64,000 nucleotides of DNA from Musa acuminata AAA Group (lineage: Eukaryota; Streptophyta; Magnoliopsida; Zingiberales; Musaceae), in assembly GCF_036884655.1 (NCBI RefSeq), contig NC_088331.1, positions 20,882,001-20,946,000 on the forward strand, given 5' to 3'. Below the pieces are notes generated by a model that had not been told where the DNA came from, made no database searches, and saw only the letters and a list, made by a program, of their open reading frames with translations. Every line of letters starts with the position of its first letter. Positions within the stretch are counted from its first letter, which is position 1. The position numbers were made by a program, and so were the translations under genes. Shown here piece by piece: positions 11,373 through 24,119 of the stretch.

Positions 11373-11684
11373 GTTGCGGTACTTCTGGGAATGGATTCAG
11401 ATTCATTGTCATCATCTTGCAATCCAGGGCAGATCCCTTCTTCCAATGCAAACATGAAACCTGAAGTACATGCGCTTATTCACAAGTTGGTATTGCATAT
11501 CCATGAAAGTGAACCAGACATTGAAAGGAGCATATTGGTTTTTCTTCCAACATACTATTCCCTGGAGCAGCAATGGATACTTTTAAGGCCTCTTAGTTTG
11601 TTATTCAAAGTACATATTCTTCACCGAAGTGTTGATACTAATCAAGCACTATTGGCAATGAGAGTTTGCAAGTCTCACCGCAAG
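11373..11684 (+). CDS. DExH helicase exon 5 (start of RecA2 domain, motif IV)
   Basis: The acceptor AG is at 11371-11372 and the donor GT at 11685-11686; 104 whole codons. It begins VAVLLGMDSDS, passes through IKP-like NMKPEVHALIHKLV, then DIERSILVFLPTYYS (motif IV), and ends VCKSHRK. It is the last exon before the 49.9-kb intron and stops directly before motif V. No frame damage is seen. Confidence 0.92.
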
Positions 11685-11748
11685 GTACTCCACAAAAATC
11701 AATTCCTTATTGCTTAGAATTTATATTTCTGTCTTGTAATGTTTAATG

Positions 11749-12020
11749 CAAGGTTCGCCGTACCGTACCATACCGGCGTTTCGACCCGGGCTCGGTACCG
11801 GTACGGTACGGTATACCGCTCGGTACACCTGGGTGTACCGAGCGGTACACTCACGTGTACCGAGCACTGTACATTGATACAGTGCTACTGTACACTGCTA
11901 CAGTGTTACTACACACTGCTACAGTACTCGGTATGGTACGGGCGGTCCGCGTACCGCTGGCCTGTCGGACCGGTACGTACCACCCATACCGGGCGGTACA
12001 GTCCGGTACGGCAAACCTTG
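11749..12020. mobile_element. CGGTAC-type MITE, copy e (best-preserved)
   Basis: 272 bp. Ends CAAGGTTCGCCGTACC and GGTACGGCAAACCTTG are inverted repeats. Both flanks are GTTTAATG (11741-11748 and 12021-12028): a perfect 8-bp duplication. The inside contains nested palindromes of GGTACGGTAC and a repeated ACACTGCTACAGT unit. It lies only 64 bp inside intron 5. The 95-residue frame here is not a gene. Confidence 0.9.
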
Positions 12021-12028
12021 GTTTAATG

Positions 12029-12380
12029 TATACCTCATCTCCATGTTGATGGGTAAGAGTGGACTACTAGTTTTTTATTAAAAAAAAAAGTTAATGCCAA
12101 TGGATCGATGTGAGTTAACAACAAAGGCACATGCATGTAGTTGGTATTAAAGCATTAGATGTACAGTCACAACAAAGGCCTTCTAGTGCCGGTTATAAGT
12201 TACAAGGATTATAACAACAATATAGTGTGGGTATTATCTTGTCGGACCGATACATACATACTGACTGGAACCGATGTATCGACACATGACACATTGGTAT
12301 ATGTTGAAGAAGAATGAAAAGATAAAGGAAGAAGAGGAGTTGGAGAAAAAAGAGAAGGCAATGGAGGAAGTGATATGGAA
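12029..12380 (+). other. Intron 5, first unique stretch
   Basis: About 350 bp. A block at 12235-12300 (GTCGGACCGATACATAC, GTATCGACACATGACAC) looks like an old piece of the CGGTAC MITE family, without visible ends. Confidence 0.45.
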
Positions 12381-13476
12381 TGATCTAGTTGAGTTCAAGT
12401 CAAACTCTAATTCGACTTAACCGGAGTTCAAGTCAAACTCTAAATCCATACTGATTCAATCGAACCAAGTTCAAGCTTAAATCCGAGCTCAAAGACCAGA
12501 TCAAACACAACGTAAATCTCATTCGAGTAAATCGAGTTCCAGTCAAAGTCCGATTTAGCTCATTCAGAGTTCGAGTTGAACTCTAATTAAATCTCAATCC
12601 TGTTTAACCCAAATCGAGCTCGATTCCAAGCCCAAAAGACAGATTTGATCAACTCCAACCTGCAGCAAACTCAATCCAATTCTCACTCGGATTGGGAGAG
12701 GAGTAGGCAACCAAATTGAGGAAGAGAATTGTGGCGTCGACCCTAGCAATGGAGTCCTAACCTAGGTAGGACTTCATCCATAAAAGGACTAGGAAGAGAG
12801 TCCTAACCTAGTTAGGACTCCACCCCTATAAGCAATAAGAAGAGGGAGTGAACATTATGAAGAGGGAGTCCTAATCTAACTAGGACTCTATCCCTCCATC
12901 TATAAAACAAGGGGATGCTCAACCCCTTTAACTCATCGAATCCAAACTAGACACTCTTCAAGTCCCAGTTGGCCCTAAGCAAAGTCCTAGTCGAAGAGAG
13001 AAGAGAGGAGAGAAAAACGAAGAATAAGTTGACAATCATCAACCTTCCTGTAGCAGCATGTTTGTTGCAAATATTCTTCCAAGAAGTTGTTGCTCCCTAG
13101 TAGCCTTCCCAAGATCCTTTGACAGTAGCAAGAAGAGGAGAAGATAGCAGAAGAAGAGAAAGAAAAGTTAACTTGTGACAACTCTTAGTAATCTCGAGTC
13201 CAACAACTTCTCCAAACAGTAGCATAATAGCTACTGCAACTCTCAATAAACTATGAAGGAGAGAAAGGGAGAGTTCGGTGACAAGTTTGTAACCCAAATA
13301 GTTCGTGATTGTCGCACGAGAAGTTCGAGCCTTTATCACTCTAGAAGCCTTTGCTTAGTTCTCTGTTTTAGGTACCTCTATTTTAAAGTAAAGTAGATTG
13401 ATTTTGCCTTTAGATTTTGTGTTTTCTACAACACAAGATGCATCGTGAATTGCTCATACAGGTCTGCTGTTTTCAT
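12381..13476 (+). mobile_element. 5' LTR of old Ty3/gypsy element H
   Basis: This region is repeated, diverged, at 39229-40075: both hold GAGTTCAAG blocks, AATTGAGGAAGAGA, repeated GAGTCCTAACCTAG/GACTCCA units, CTATAAA then AAGGGG, and GAGAGAAGAGA. It starts TGAT, as does the second copy and the related 3' LTR at 50151. The right border is set by the internal start TTCCTCGCTTGTGGATGGTTACC, which follows the primer site in the related element G. The primer site itself seems deleted here. Borders are approximate. Confidence 0.6.
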
Positions 13477-14720
13477 ATCATCGTTCCTCGCTTGTGGATG
13501 GTTACCACTAGGCAAAGAGACAAAGCATCGGGTGATAAATTACACTAGTTGGAATTTCAACTTCGATCATTGATGAAAAGAGGCCATCCATAATGGAAAC
13601 AAGCAATCCAACAGTCTTGGTGGACTTCTGCAAAAGATGGAGGTCATGATAGGTTGGTTCCAATCCTAAGCCATCCCAACAACAAGAGACGATGGAGATA
13701 TACACATCACAACGAAGGAGAAAGCCATCCTCATCAAATTTTGAAATTGGTTTGTTGAAGGCATGTTGTGGCAACAACGACAATGATGTTGTGATATCGA
13801 TGAAAAAAGTGAGTCTTCGACCCTTTTGAGTTAAGGCTTAGATTGACATATCATCCTATGATGATACGATCGATGCTAAGGTATTAGATGTGTGGCTTGA
13901 TCAACTTGACACCTATTTTACTCTCTATGGGTACAACAACAATGAAGTCGTGCTTGTGTGACTTAAGTTGATTGGGCATGCTCTAGCATGGTGGAATGTG
14001 TAACTCTGATCTTACACCGACGATGAGGTGACTTGGGGTTAGTTTAAAAGGCTCGTCCGATAAGAACTCCATTTGATGGCCTATATCGAAAATTGGTCGA
14101 AAATATGACATCACATGTGCCAAGAATCGAAGCAATCGGTGTAAGATTACTCCACCTAGTTCCGACAGCAAGCAATGGCGCTTCAGATTTCTCTTGACGG
14201 CCACTCAATAATCATTCAATATACCATTGGTCTACATGGTTAGACCAACACCAAATTGAGCCTTTTCAAGGTGTTTGACATCTCGGGCCCTGGTGGGACA
14301 ATCATGGTGATCGAAAGAAAGATTAGATACTACAGCGAGAAGATTGCGGAAGGCCAAGCAAAATTTTGAGTATGGTAAGAATTCATCCTCCTTGAGGAAA
14401 AGTGATCTTTTATATGATCATTATAAAATTGTTGTAATCTCAATGAGAAGTGTTGGAAGGTTCATCTGGAACTCTTTTCGAAAAGGTGAAAGAAGAATGA
14501 TCAAAGTTAGCGAATAGCAGTTGCGATCATTGATGACAACTCCATCGACCTTGCATCGGTATCTCATCGTAAGGTCTAAGGTTATATACTCGAGTTCGAC
14601 TTTTGGTCCAAAAGTTCTAGAAGAACTCTTTACTATAATGATCCAGGTGAAACAAGAGATCATTGGTGATGTCGAATCTATGTTCGACATCGGTTGCCAA
14701 ACAAACCTCATCTTAGTGAG
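13477..14720 (+). pseudogene. Gag and protease remnant of gypsy element H
   Basis: Degenerate + strand coding sequence with many stops and frameshifts. Around 13890-14010 it reads VWLDQLDTYFTLYGY and LIGHALAWWN, the start of a gypsy retrotransposon gag domain. Near 14650-14710 it reads VESMFDIGCQTNLI, which looks like the aspartic protease block (usual D-[ST]-G) with DIG. The copy is interrupted by a solo LTR at 14726 and by the large insertion at 15952, and resumes at 38603. Confidence 0.65.
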
Positions 14721-14725
14721 CTCAG

Positions 14726-15933
14726 TGTTGGATCTCGGATTTTGATAATAAAATCAATTGATGGATTAATTGATCTAATCCATATTATTGAGTTAAGTGT
14801 GCAGGATTAACTACGATAACCAGAAAACATAAAGCAAGAATACCGGAGTCAAGTTCGATGGACGTTTAAGAGTCCGAAGAATTGTCGGAGATGCTGTCGG
14901 AACCAACCGAGAAGAAATCGGGAACTTGTTGGAATTTTCGGAAGTTCGCTGAAGAGATCGTCGGAGGTTCGCGGAGATCACCGAGAAGGCTTGGCTACTC
15001 GTTGAAGTCATCACAAGATCGGGAGCTTGCTGGGAGTCCGTCGGAAGAAATCCGAGGTCATATCGGAAGTCCGCCGGAAGTTCGTTGGAAAGCTCGCCGG
15101 AACAAGACTCGACGTTCGCGGTTGAAAACTTGCTTGGGATGTTTTTAGTTATATAGTTCACATGTAATTAGGATTAGGATTAAAAGATAAATCCTATATC
15201 CTGGTTAGGGGTCAACTGGGTCCAAAATTAGACTTGGTTTGGGCTAAATTTAAAGCCCAACTAGTGAACCAAAGAGTCTGGCGGTGGCATCGCCCAGCAC
15301 TTGAGAGCCAAGCGGTGGCACCGCCAGTACACTGTCAGTGTCAGACACTGACAGGCGGTGGCACCGCCAGCATCGGGAACCAAAGAGAATTCAAATTTTG
15401 GAGCCCTAATTTGAATCCTCTTTAGGCCTATAAATACCCCTCAATTCTTAGTTGAGATTACAACTTTTTGAGAAGCAATTGATTGAGAGAAAGGTCTTAG
15501 AAAAGTCTTAGCAAGTCTTGTTTTCAATTTGCTAGAGTGTTCACCTCCTTTCTTGCTGAAAATTTGTAAGAGTGTGAACCGCTTGTAAAGAGTTGTAAGA
15601 GGGGTATTTACCCTTCCCCTTCAAGAGATTTGCTAGTGGAAGGTGGGAGCCTCATCGAAGAGGGCCTCGCAAGTGGATGTAGGTCATTTGACCGAACCAC
15701 TTTAAAATTGGTGTGTTCTCTGGTTTGCATTTACTTATTACTATTTACCTTACTACAAACCTTCATATGTGCTTTACTTCCTCATTACTTTTGCTGCACA
15801 CCTTTACGAACACGCTTTCAAGATAAGCATTTCCGAGTTCGGTTTTTTATCTTACGAAAGATTTTTCCAAAATCGAAATTTTAATCCGCTGCACTAATTT
15901 ACCCCCCCCTCTTAGTGCACTCCGATCCTAACA
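14726..15933 (+). mobile_element. Solo LTR of a SIRE-type copia element (TSD CTCAG)
   Basis: 1208 bp, starting TGTTGGATCTCGG and ending CTCCGATCCTAACA. CTCAG is found on both sides (14721-14725, 15934-15938), so it is a whole LTR left after recombination between two LTRs. It is the same family as the LTRs at 26481-27710 (there in reverse), including GGCGGTGGCACCGCC-type palindromes (about 15275-15375) and a C-run before CTCTTAGTGCAC. No coding function. Confidence 0.92.
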
Positions 15934-15951
15934 CTCAGTTCAGAAGCTCGG

Positions 15952-16345
15952 TGTTAGGACTCTAGCTAGGAGCGTCCTAATTGAGAGGGACATTTATGTA
16001 AAACCTACCTAAGCCGACTCCTATTAAAGAGGTGAAGAGGCCGGCTAGGGTTAGGAGGTTGTTTCTTAGAGATAAATTAGGAGTTTTAAAGGAATATGAG
16101 TCTTGAGTAGAAGTCCTATTATGAGTTGGTTAGAAGTAGGAGTCTTGAGTAGGAGTCCTATTAGGAGTTAGGGTTTAGAAACCCTATAAATAGCCATGTA
16201 TTCCTCTTCTTTTGATAAGCAATAGATGAATCTTTTCTACAGTCTTTGAGCAGCAACTTGGAGGGAGGAACTCCTATAGAGTTCCAAGGAGGCCGATCCC
16301 CTAAAGAGATCAACCCCAAATTTAGAATCTGCAAGGGTTCTAACA
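15952..16345 (+). repeat. LTR 1 of gypsy family A/C
   Basis: 394 bp, TGTTAGGACTC to GGGTTCTAACA. Contains a likely TATA region (CTATAAATAGCC, about 16183). Followed directly by CC and the primer-binding site TGGTATCAGAGC. Confidence 0.9.
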
Positions 16346-17610
16346 CCTGGTATCAGAGCAGCGTTCTTGGCGTCTCGCTGCCCTTCAACAGCCATCTATC
16401 AACCCTCTACAACCATCCAAAGCAATTCCCACAATTGCTTAAAAGATCGTCACCGAATTCCGCCATCATCTCCACCACCACGGATCATCCTTTGATCTCC
16501 CCGTGAATTGCAACAGGTTCTGGTTTCCTACCTTACTGCTGCTGCAAAATTAGTTATCCTTATTCAAAAAAAAAAAAAAAATGTTCCTATATTGCTGCAT
16601 AAACTTTTCGTCACAAAGTTTTCATTTCTACGACGAAAGATACATTGCAGAATTCCAACCGCATAGCACCATCTGTTTGATCTTGCTACTATGCTTTTTC
16701 TATCCAAATTTGTACAAAATTTTTATGACATCTTTGACACTTCCTAACAGTGGATTTCCCTTTGGTTTCATCAAAAAATTCTCAATATAAACTACTGATC
16801 TTTTATGTCCAATCTGCTGCACTTGAATTGCATAATTCAAGCCGCATAGCACCATCTGTTTGATCTTGCTACTGTGCTTTCTCTATCCAAATTTCTACGA
16901 AATTTTTATGACATCTTTGACACTTCATAACAGTAGATTTCCCTTTGGTTTCATCGAAAAATTCTCAATATAAACTACTGATCTTATATGTCCAATCTGC
17001 TGCACTTGAAAATCTATGCTGCAGAAAATTTCAGCTGCATATCGTTGCCTTAACCCATCTATTTGCAATCTTTTTTGAATGAAATTTCTTATACACTTCA
17101 TAGATCATCGTGGCTTCCATCTAAGATTGATCTATTAAGAAATTCATCTCTAAAAATGATTTTATGTTGCTGCAAATTTTCATCGTAACCCGCTGAAATT
17201 TTTCGACGACAATTCTGCAATTGCAACTTGCACCAATTTCCTTGCTGTTATACTGCCGAAATTTTCTTGATTAAATTAGATATCCTTGCTGTCATATAAA
17301 CTGTTATTTTGCTATCAATTCCCTCCTCAATTCTCTTAAGTTTTTGGTGGAAATTATGTCGAGAAACCGTTGTTTCTTCGACGACAATTCTACTCTTACA
17401 AGACAGCACATACTTGCTGCAACTTCTACGGATTTCTGTCAAACCTTTGCTACCATCTACCATAGATCCAAAACTTTCATCCACAACCCTAAAACTCTAC
17501 TAAACCACACCCTCAAACTGTACCCAAAACAGCCATAAAACAAGCCTAAACCGCAGCCTACATCCACTAATCCACCAACCCTTTCAACCATCACTTCTCT
17601 CAACCTATAC
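16346..17610 (+). other. Primer-binding site and untranslated leader of gypsy A
   Basis: TGGTATCAGAGC at 16348-16359 matches the 3' end of initiator methionine tRNA, the usual primer. About 1.25 kb of non-coding leader follows, with an internal near-duplication: the block holding CGCATAGCACCATCTGTTTG occurs at about 16660 and 16842. The same leader is seen in C (24975-25993) and, inverted, in B. Confidence 0.8.
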
Positions 17611-19119
17611 ATGCCTTTAACCCAACAACAAAAGAGAGATTTGGGGGCATATACTATGGCATCTAAGGAAGTAATCAATGCTAAATTCGAAGCCTTGGAG
17701 GTGCGAATGGAGGATAAGATTCGGATGCTCTTTACTGAACTCAGATTGGGCCGACCACTAAGCCCGAAGAAATCAAATCAAGGAGAGAGCTTTGCCCAAT
17801 CATACCCAGCCCAAATAGTTGACTTCCAAGGGAGGGGAGGCTATATGACTGACCCCAACTATCCATGCATGAGAGTGAACTTCCCTAGATGGAAAGAAGG
17901 AGACCCGATTGGTTGGATCTCGCGCGCGGAGCGATATTTTCGGTACCACAAAACCACAGATGTATCTATGGTGAAAATTGCAGCTATACATCTTGAAGGG
18001 GATGCTATACAGTGGTTTGACTGGTTTGAACATACTTACGGAGTCCTTTCATGGCGACAATTCAAAGAAGGACTGCTGATTCGCTTCAGACCAACCGATT
18101 ACGAGAATATTGACGAACAACTAGCAAAGATCCGACAAACCTCCACCATTCAGGAGTACCAAACCAGGTTTGAAAGGTTATCTAATCAAACTCGTGATTG
18201 GTCTCAAAAACAGTTATTGAGGACCTTCATTGAGGGCTTGAAGCCGGAGATCCGAGGAGAAGTTAAAGCACGACAACCGTATACACTTATGGCAGCCATC
18301 TCTTTCGCACGACATCAAGAGGAGCAATTGAACCATGAAGCTCGGAGGACTAGGGTCACTCTTCAACCAGTAATATTGAAGCCCTCAGCCCACCCTACTA
18401 TCGACCAAGTCCCTACACCAAAGAGGTCAACAAGAGAAGAGCTTCGGGAGCGATATGCGAAGGGGTTATGTTGGCATTGTGATGAGCCGTGGAGCCGTGA
18501 GCATCGTTGTAGTAAAGGGAGACTTCTTATGATTGAACCAATAGAAGAAGAGGTCATTGAACATCCAGAAGAGAGCCTTGAACATGAAGAAGAAGATGCA
18601 GAAGAAGACCCACAACCGACTGAAGTTACGGTACATGCACTAGCCGGCTACTCAAACCCGCAAACGATGAAAGTTGGAGGCCTTCTCAAACAACAACCGA
18701 TCACTGTTCTCGTCGACACGGGCAGTTCTAATAACTTTCTAAATAGTAAGGTTACTATCCAAATGGCCTTACCTATTGAGAATTGCAGCAGGTTTAACGT
18801 TAAGGTCGTCGACGGACGAATTTTGAATTGTGATCGTAGGCACCCGCAGGAGAAACTATTACTGCAGGACCAAGAGATAATTGCAGATTTCTTCCTTCTC
18901 CCTCTTAATGATCATGAGGCCATGCTCATAATTAAATGGTTGACGACATTATGTGATATTTCTTGTAATTTTATGCAACTAATTATGAAATTTTATAGTA
19001 AGGAGAAACAGGTGATACTGAACGGGAAACGTGAGGGCGATATAACGACGATTTGCACACAACAAATGAAGAAGGTTTTGCATAAAGCATGCAACGGCCT
19101 TTTGGTACAACTTGAGTAG
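17611..19119 (+). pseudogene. Gag-protease of gypsy element A (open frame, 502 codons)
   Basis: The longest open frame in the gypsy material. A gag domain follows the ATG ([37 protein letters not shown]), then a zinc-knuckle-like [15 protein letters not shown] with Cys and His spaced unlike the standard CX2CX4HX4C, an acidic linker, and the aspartic protease [12 protein letters not shown] (catalytic D-T-G). It stops at TAG 19117-19119 just before the RT region. Structural proteins would package element RNA; in this copy pol is broken, so the element is non-autonomous. Listed as pseudogene because it belongs to a defective element, although this frame is open. Confidence 0.85.
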
Positions 19120-20843
19120 TAAACTAAGGGAGAGCCAACAAAATTTGAAGATCCAAATCTACTTCCTTTGCTTGCTGAATTTTCAGATATATTTGACGAA
19201 CCGTGCAACCTACCTCTTACCCGTTGGCATGATCATTGTATAACGATTCTTCCAAGCAAATCAGCAGCAAATGCTCAGCCATATCAGTATCCACATCTCC
19301 AGAAGGATGAAATAGAAAGGATTGTAAAAGAGATGCTCAAAACAAGAGTTATTCGACCATGTTGCAGCCCTTACTCTTCACCGGTGCTCCTCATACGAAA
19401 GAAGGATGGAATATGGCGATTATGTGTTGATTACCGAGCTCTCAATGGCATAACCATCAAGGATAAATACCCTATTCTAGTAGTAGATGAGTTGCTAAGG
19501 GAGCAAAAATCTTCACAAAGCTAGACCTTCGATCCGGGTATCATCAAATACGAGTATGGGAAGAAGACATACCGAAAACCAACTTTTGAACACACAACAA
19601 CCACTATAAATTTTTACTTTCTTCAAAAGAAGGTGGAATATCTTAGGCATATCATATCAGAGAAAGGTTTGGCAGTAGACCCCTTCAAATTTGGAGCAAT
19701 GCAAAACTAGCTCACCCCGAGGAACATAAAATTGCTACATGGCTTTCTGGGTTTAACAGGCTACTACTGCAAGTTCGTGAAAAACTATGGAGAGATTAGT
19801 ACACCAGTTACTTCCTTACTGAAAAAAGATATCTTCCAATGGTCTGACAGAGCCTCCGCTGACTTCGACAAACTTAAGGCAGCAATGACGACGACGCCAG
19901 TGCTAACACTACCAGATTTCAACCGACCCTTCATTATTGAGGCCGACACATCTGGAGTCAGAATTGGAGTCTTTCTCATGCAAGATGGTCGACCACTCAC
20001 ATACACTAGCAAGACATTATCTCCCTCCTATCAAAATAAGTCAACATATGATAAGGAGATGCTCGCTATTGTGCGCGCAGCAATGCGGTGGAGACCCTAC
20101 TTGATTGGTCGATGATTTCAAATTAAAACCGACCATAAAAGCCTCAAGTACTTTTTGGAGCAAAAGATATCATCCCCTGAGCAGCAAAAATGGGTAACAA
20201 AACTTCTTGGATTTGATTATGAAATAACTTACAAAAGGTGGAAAGAGAATATTGTTGCAGATGCGCTTTCGCAGCTACCTGAGCAAGCTGAATTTTCGGT
20301 CGTTTTACTTCCAACCAGCGACTTCCTTGAGGATATTAAGATGGAATGGCAGGAAGATTCGGAGACTAGTAAGATACAAAAAAAAATTAGAGGAAGCACC
20401 AAGCTCCGTGGCTCATTACAATCGGGACTCAAAAGAATTATGCTATAAGGGATGCATTGTGCTTGTGACAAATTCTACTTGCATCTTCAAGAGCAGATTT
20501 TGGATAAAGTTATTCCATATGCAGGGTACTAAATTAGAAAGGAGTATGACATATCACCCACAAACCAACAGCCAGACGGAAGTTTTAAATAGGTGCTTAG
20601 AGACAGCCCAAAGCCACCCACCAAATATGACTACCCAAAGAGAACTCCAGACCTAGCCAAGTGCCATTATTGATCGACGGATCGTGACTCGACGACGACG
20701 ACCCACTAATGAAGTGCTAATATAGTGGACGAACCTACCAATAGAAGATGCCACTTGGGAGAACTATGATGACTTGAATATCAAATTCCCAGATTCACGA
20801 ATCATCAGCCTCGAGGACAAGGCTGATTTGAAGAGGGCGAGTC
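19120..20843 (+). pseudogene. Defective pol of gypsy A (RT core and most of integrase missing)
   Basis: Pieces in order: the RT N-terminal block (SPYSSPVLLIRKKDG, WRLCVDYRALN), then an abrupt join at about 19602-19625 from the HYxF block to FLQKKVEYL, skipping the catalytic YxDD strand. RNase H follows (FIIEADTSGV, YDKEMLAIVRA, ITYKRWKENIVADALSQLP), then a short integrase piece (MTYHPQTNSQTEVLNRCLE) joined directly to a C-terminal chromodomain-like piece (DATWENYDD). Several stops are present. The polypurine tract GAAGAGGGCGAGTC stands before LTR 2. Element C shows the same joins. Confidence 0.85.
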
Positions 20844-21267
20844 TGTTAGGACTCTAGCTTGGAGAGTCCTAATTGAGAGGGACATTCATGTAAACTGTTA
20901 GGACTCTAGCTAGGAGAGTCCTAATTGAGAGGGACATTCTGTTAGGACTCTAGCTAGGAGAGTCCTAATTGAGAGGGGCATTCATGTAGGAGGTGTTTTG
21001 TTAGAGAATAATTAGGAGTTGTAAGGGAATATGAGTCTTGACTAGGAGTTGGTTAGAAGTAAGAGTCTTAAATAGGAGTCCTATTAGGAGTTAGGGTTTA
21101 GAAGCCCTATAAATAGTCATGTATTCCTTCTCTTTTGATAAGCAATAGATGAATCTTTTCTGCAGCCTTTGAGCAGCAACTTGGAGGGAGGAACCCTTAT
21201 AGAGTTCCAAGGAGGCCGATCCCTAAAGAGATCAACCCTAAGTTTAGAATCTGCAAGGGTTCTAACA
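20844..21267 (+). repeat. LTR 2, with its first ~50 bp present three times
   Basis: 424 bp, ending TTCTAACA. The start TGTTAGGACTCTAGC occurs at 20844, 20896 and 20940 before the rest of the LTR follows. The other LTRs have one start only. Confidence 0.9.
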
Positions 21268-21651
21268 GATTATAGCTCTTCTTGTTCTAGTGCGTCAATT
21301 GCTCTTCTGGCGAGCTTTTGGCGTACTTTCGATGAACATTCGACGAACTCTCGGTAATGCTCCGGTGGACTCCCAGTAAGCTCCTGGACTTTATGACCAT
21401 CTTCTTGGCAAGTTCTGATGAGCTTCTTTGGCAAGCTCTTGGACTTCTCGGTTGGTTCTAGCAGAACTTCCGACGAATGTCCGAACTTCCGACGAACTCT
21501 CGAACTCCCAACGTGATCTCGATCTTGACTCCGGCACAACATCTGCTTTATGTCTTACTGCTATCATAGTTAATCCTGTACACTTTTCTCAATATATAGA
21601 TTATATAAAAAAATTACAATTGACTTCAGCATCAAAATTCGAGATTCAATA
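21268..21651 (-). mobile_element. 5' part of a SIRE-like LTR, reverse orientation
   Basis: On the + strand it ends ATCAAAATTCGAGATTCAATA, matching the complement of a SIRE LTR start, and repeats the family's GACGAACTTCCGACGAACTC-type blocks. It is diverged from the LTRs of element D and lacks the 3' part. Confidence 0.75.
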
Positions 21652-24119
21652 AAGACATCACCTAGCGTCGTCAGCCATTTTATGCTAAGCATGGCCTCAT
21701 AGTCATCAATTGGTAGGAGGAAGAAGTCGGTGATAATTTCTTGGTCTTCAAGTAATAGTTTCACCTGCGGACATCTTTGATCGCACTTTAGGACTCTTCC
21801 GTCGGTGACCTTTACATCGAACTTGTTGCAACCTTCGATGTGGAGCACCATCTGAGCAACAACCTTATTGTTTAGGAAGTTATTAGTATTGCCCGTGTCG
21901 ATGAGAATAGTGATCGATTATTGTTTGAGAAGACCTCCAACTTTTATCGTTTATGGGTTTGAGTAGTCGGCTAGTGCGTGTACCGTAATGTCGGTCAGTT
22001 GTGTCTCTTCTTTCGCATCTTCTTCATCTTCAAGGCTCTCTTCTGGATATTTAATGACCTCTTCTTCTATTGGTTCAATCATAAGAAATCTCCCTTTTCT
22101 ATAGTGATGCTCGTTGCTCCACGGCTTGTCACAATGCCAACATAACCCCTTTACAGATCGCTCTCGAAGCTCTTCTCTTGTCAACATTTTGAGTGCAGGC
22201 ACTCGGTTGATAGTAGAGGGGGCCGAGGGCATTAGTATTGCTGGTTAGGGAGTGACTCTAGTCCTCCGGGTTTTATGGGTCAATCGCTTCTCTTGAAGTC
22301 GTACGAAAGAGATGGCTGTCATAAGCATGTATAGTTGTCGTACTTTAACTTCTCCTTGGATCTCCGACTTCAAGCCCTCAATGAAGGTCCCCAATAGCTA
22401 TTTTTCAGAGAAATCATGAGTTTGATTAGATAACTATTCAAACCTGATTTGGTACTCTTGAATGGTAGAGGTTTATCGGATCTTTGCTAGTTGTCCGTCA
22501 ATGTTCTCGTAATCGATTGGTTCGAAGCGGATTAGCAATCCTTCTTTTAATTGTCGCCATGAGAGGACTCCATGAGTGTGTTCAAATCAGTCAAACCACT
22601 ATATGGCATCCCCTTCAAGATGTATAGCAGCAATTTCCACTATAGATGTGTTCGCGGTTTTGTGGTATCGAAAATATCACTCCGCGCGCGAGCTCCAACC
22701 AATTGGGTCTCTTTCTTCCCATCTAAGGAAGTCCACCCTCATGCGTGGATAGTTAAGATCAGTCATAGAGCCTCCCCTCCCTTGGAAATCATCTCTTTGG
22801 GCTTGGTGCAAATGGGCAGAGCTCTCTCCTTGATGTGATTTCTTCGGGCTTGGTAGTCGGCCCAATCTGAGTTCGGTAAAGAGCTTTTGAATCTTATCCT
22901 CCATTCGCACCTTGAAGGCTTCGAATTTATCATTGATTGTCTCCTTAGATGCCATAGTATATGTGTCTAAATCTGTGATATTAAGATCTTTCTTTTTTTG
23001 TCGGGTTAAAGACATGTATAGGTTGAGAGAAGTGATGGTCGAAAGGGTTGGTGGATTGGTGGATGTAGGATGCGGTTTAGGCTTGTTTTGTAACTGTTTT
23101 AGGTGCAGTTTAAGGGTGTGGTTTGGTGGAGTTTTAGGGCTGTGATGGTAGTGGATGAAGGTAAGGGAAAAAAGTTTTAGATCTGTAATAGATGGCAGTA
23201 AAGATTTGATAGAAATTAGTGAAAGTTGCTACAAGTATATGTTGTCATGTAAGAGCAGAATTGTCGTCGAAGAAATAGTAGTTTCTCAATGAATTTTCCA
23301 ACAAAAACCAAGAGATTTGAGGAGGAAATTGACAACAAAATCTCAGTTTATATGATAGCAAGGATGACCAATTTAATTAAGAAAATTTTGGTAGTATAAC
23401 AGCAAGGAAATTGGTGCAATTTGCGATAGTAGAATTCTCGTCGAAAATTTTCAGCGGTTTCAGACAAAAATTTGTAGCAATATAAGAATGTTTTTATTGA
23501 TGAATTCTTCAATAGATCAATCTTAGATTGAAGCCAAGATGATCTATGAAGTATATAAGAAATTTTGTTTAAAAAGGATTGTAAATAGATTGGTTAAGGC
23601 AATAATATGCGGTTGTAATTTTCTGCAGCATAGATTTTCAAGCGTAGAAGATTGGAGGTAAAAGATCAGTGGTTTATATTGAGAATTTTTTGACTAACCA
23701 AAGGGAAATCTGCTATTAGGAAGTGTCAAAGTTGTCATAAAAATTTTGTAGAGATTTAGATAGAAAAAATACAATAGCAAGATCAAACAGATTGTGTTAT
23801 GCGGTTGGAATTCTGCAATGTATCTTTCGTCGTAGAGATGAAAACATTACGATGAAAAATTTATGCAGCAATATAGGAACAATTTTTTTTTTAGATTTTC
23901 GAATAAAGATAACTAAATTGCAGCAGCAGTAAGATAGGAAACCAGAACCTGTTGCAATTCACGGGGAGATCAAAAGATGATCCACGGTGGTGGAGATGAT
24001 GGTGGAATTTGGCGATGATCTTTTAAGCAATTGTGGGAATTACTTTAGGTGGCTATGTAGGGCTGATGGATGGCTATGGAATGACAGCGAGATGCCAAGG
24101 ACACTACTCTGATACTAGG
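21652..24119 (-). pseudogene. Inverted gypsy fragment B: protease, gag and leader
   Basis: The same family as A, on the minus strand. From right to left: degenerate primer site (TAGTATCAGAGT complement at about 24104-24115), leader (about 23016-24100), gag ([39 protein letters not shown]), a knuckle-like block (CWHCDKPWSNEH), then the protease tail (VKVTDGRVLKCDQRCPQ). It is cut off at 21652. Many stops. RT, RNase H and integrase are absent. Confidence 0.8.

Noticed and set aside
17611..19119. 502-codon open frame as a possible host gene
   Set aside because: It has gypsy gag and D-T-G protease blocks, sits between a primer site and pol remnants, and is flanked by LTRs.
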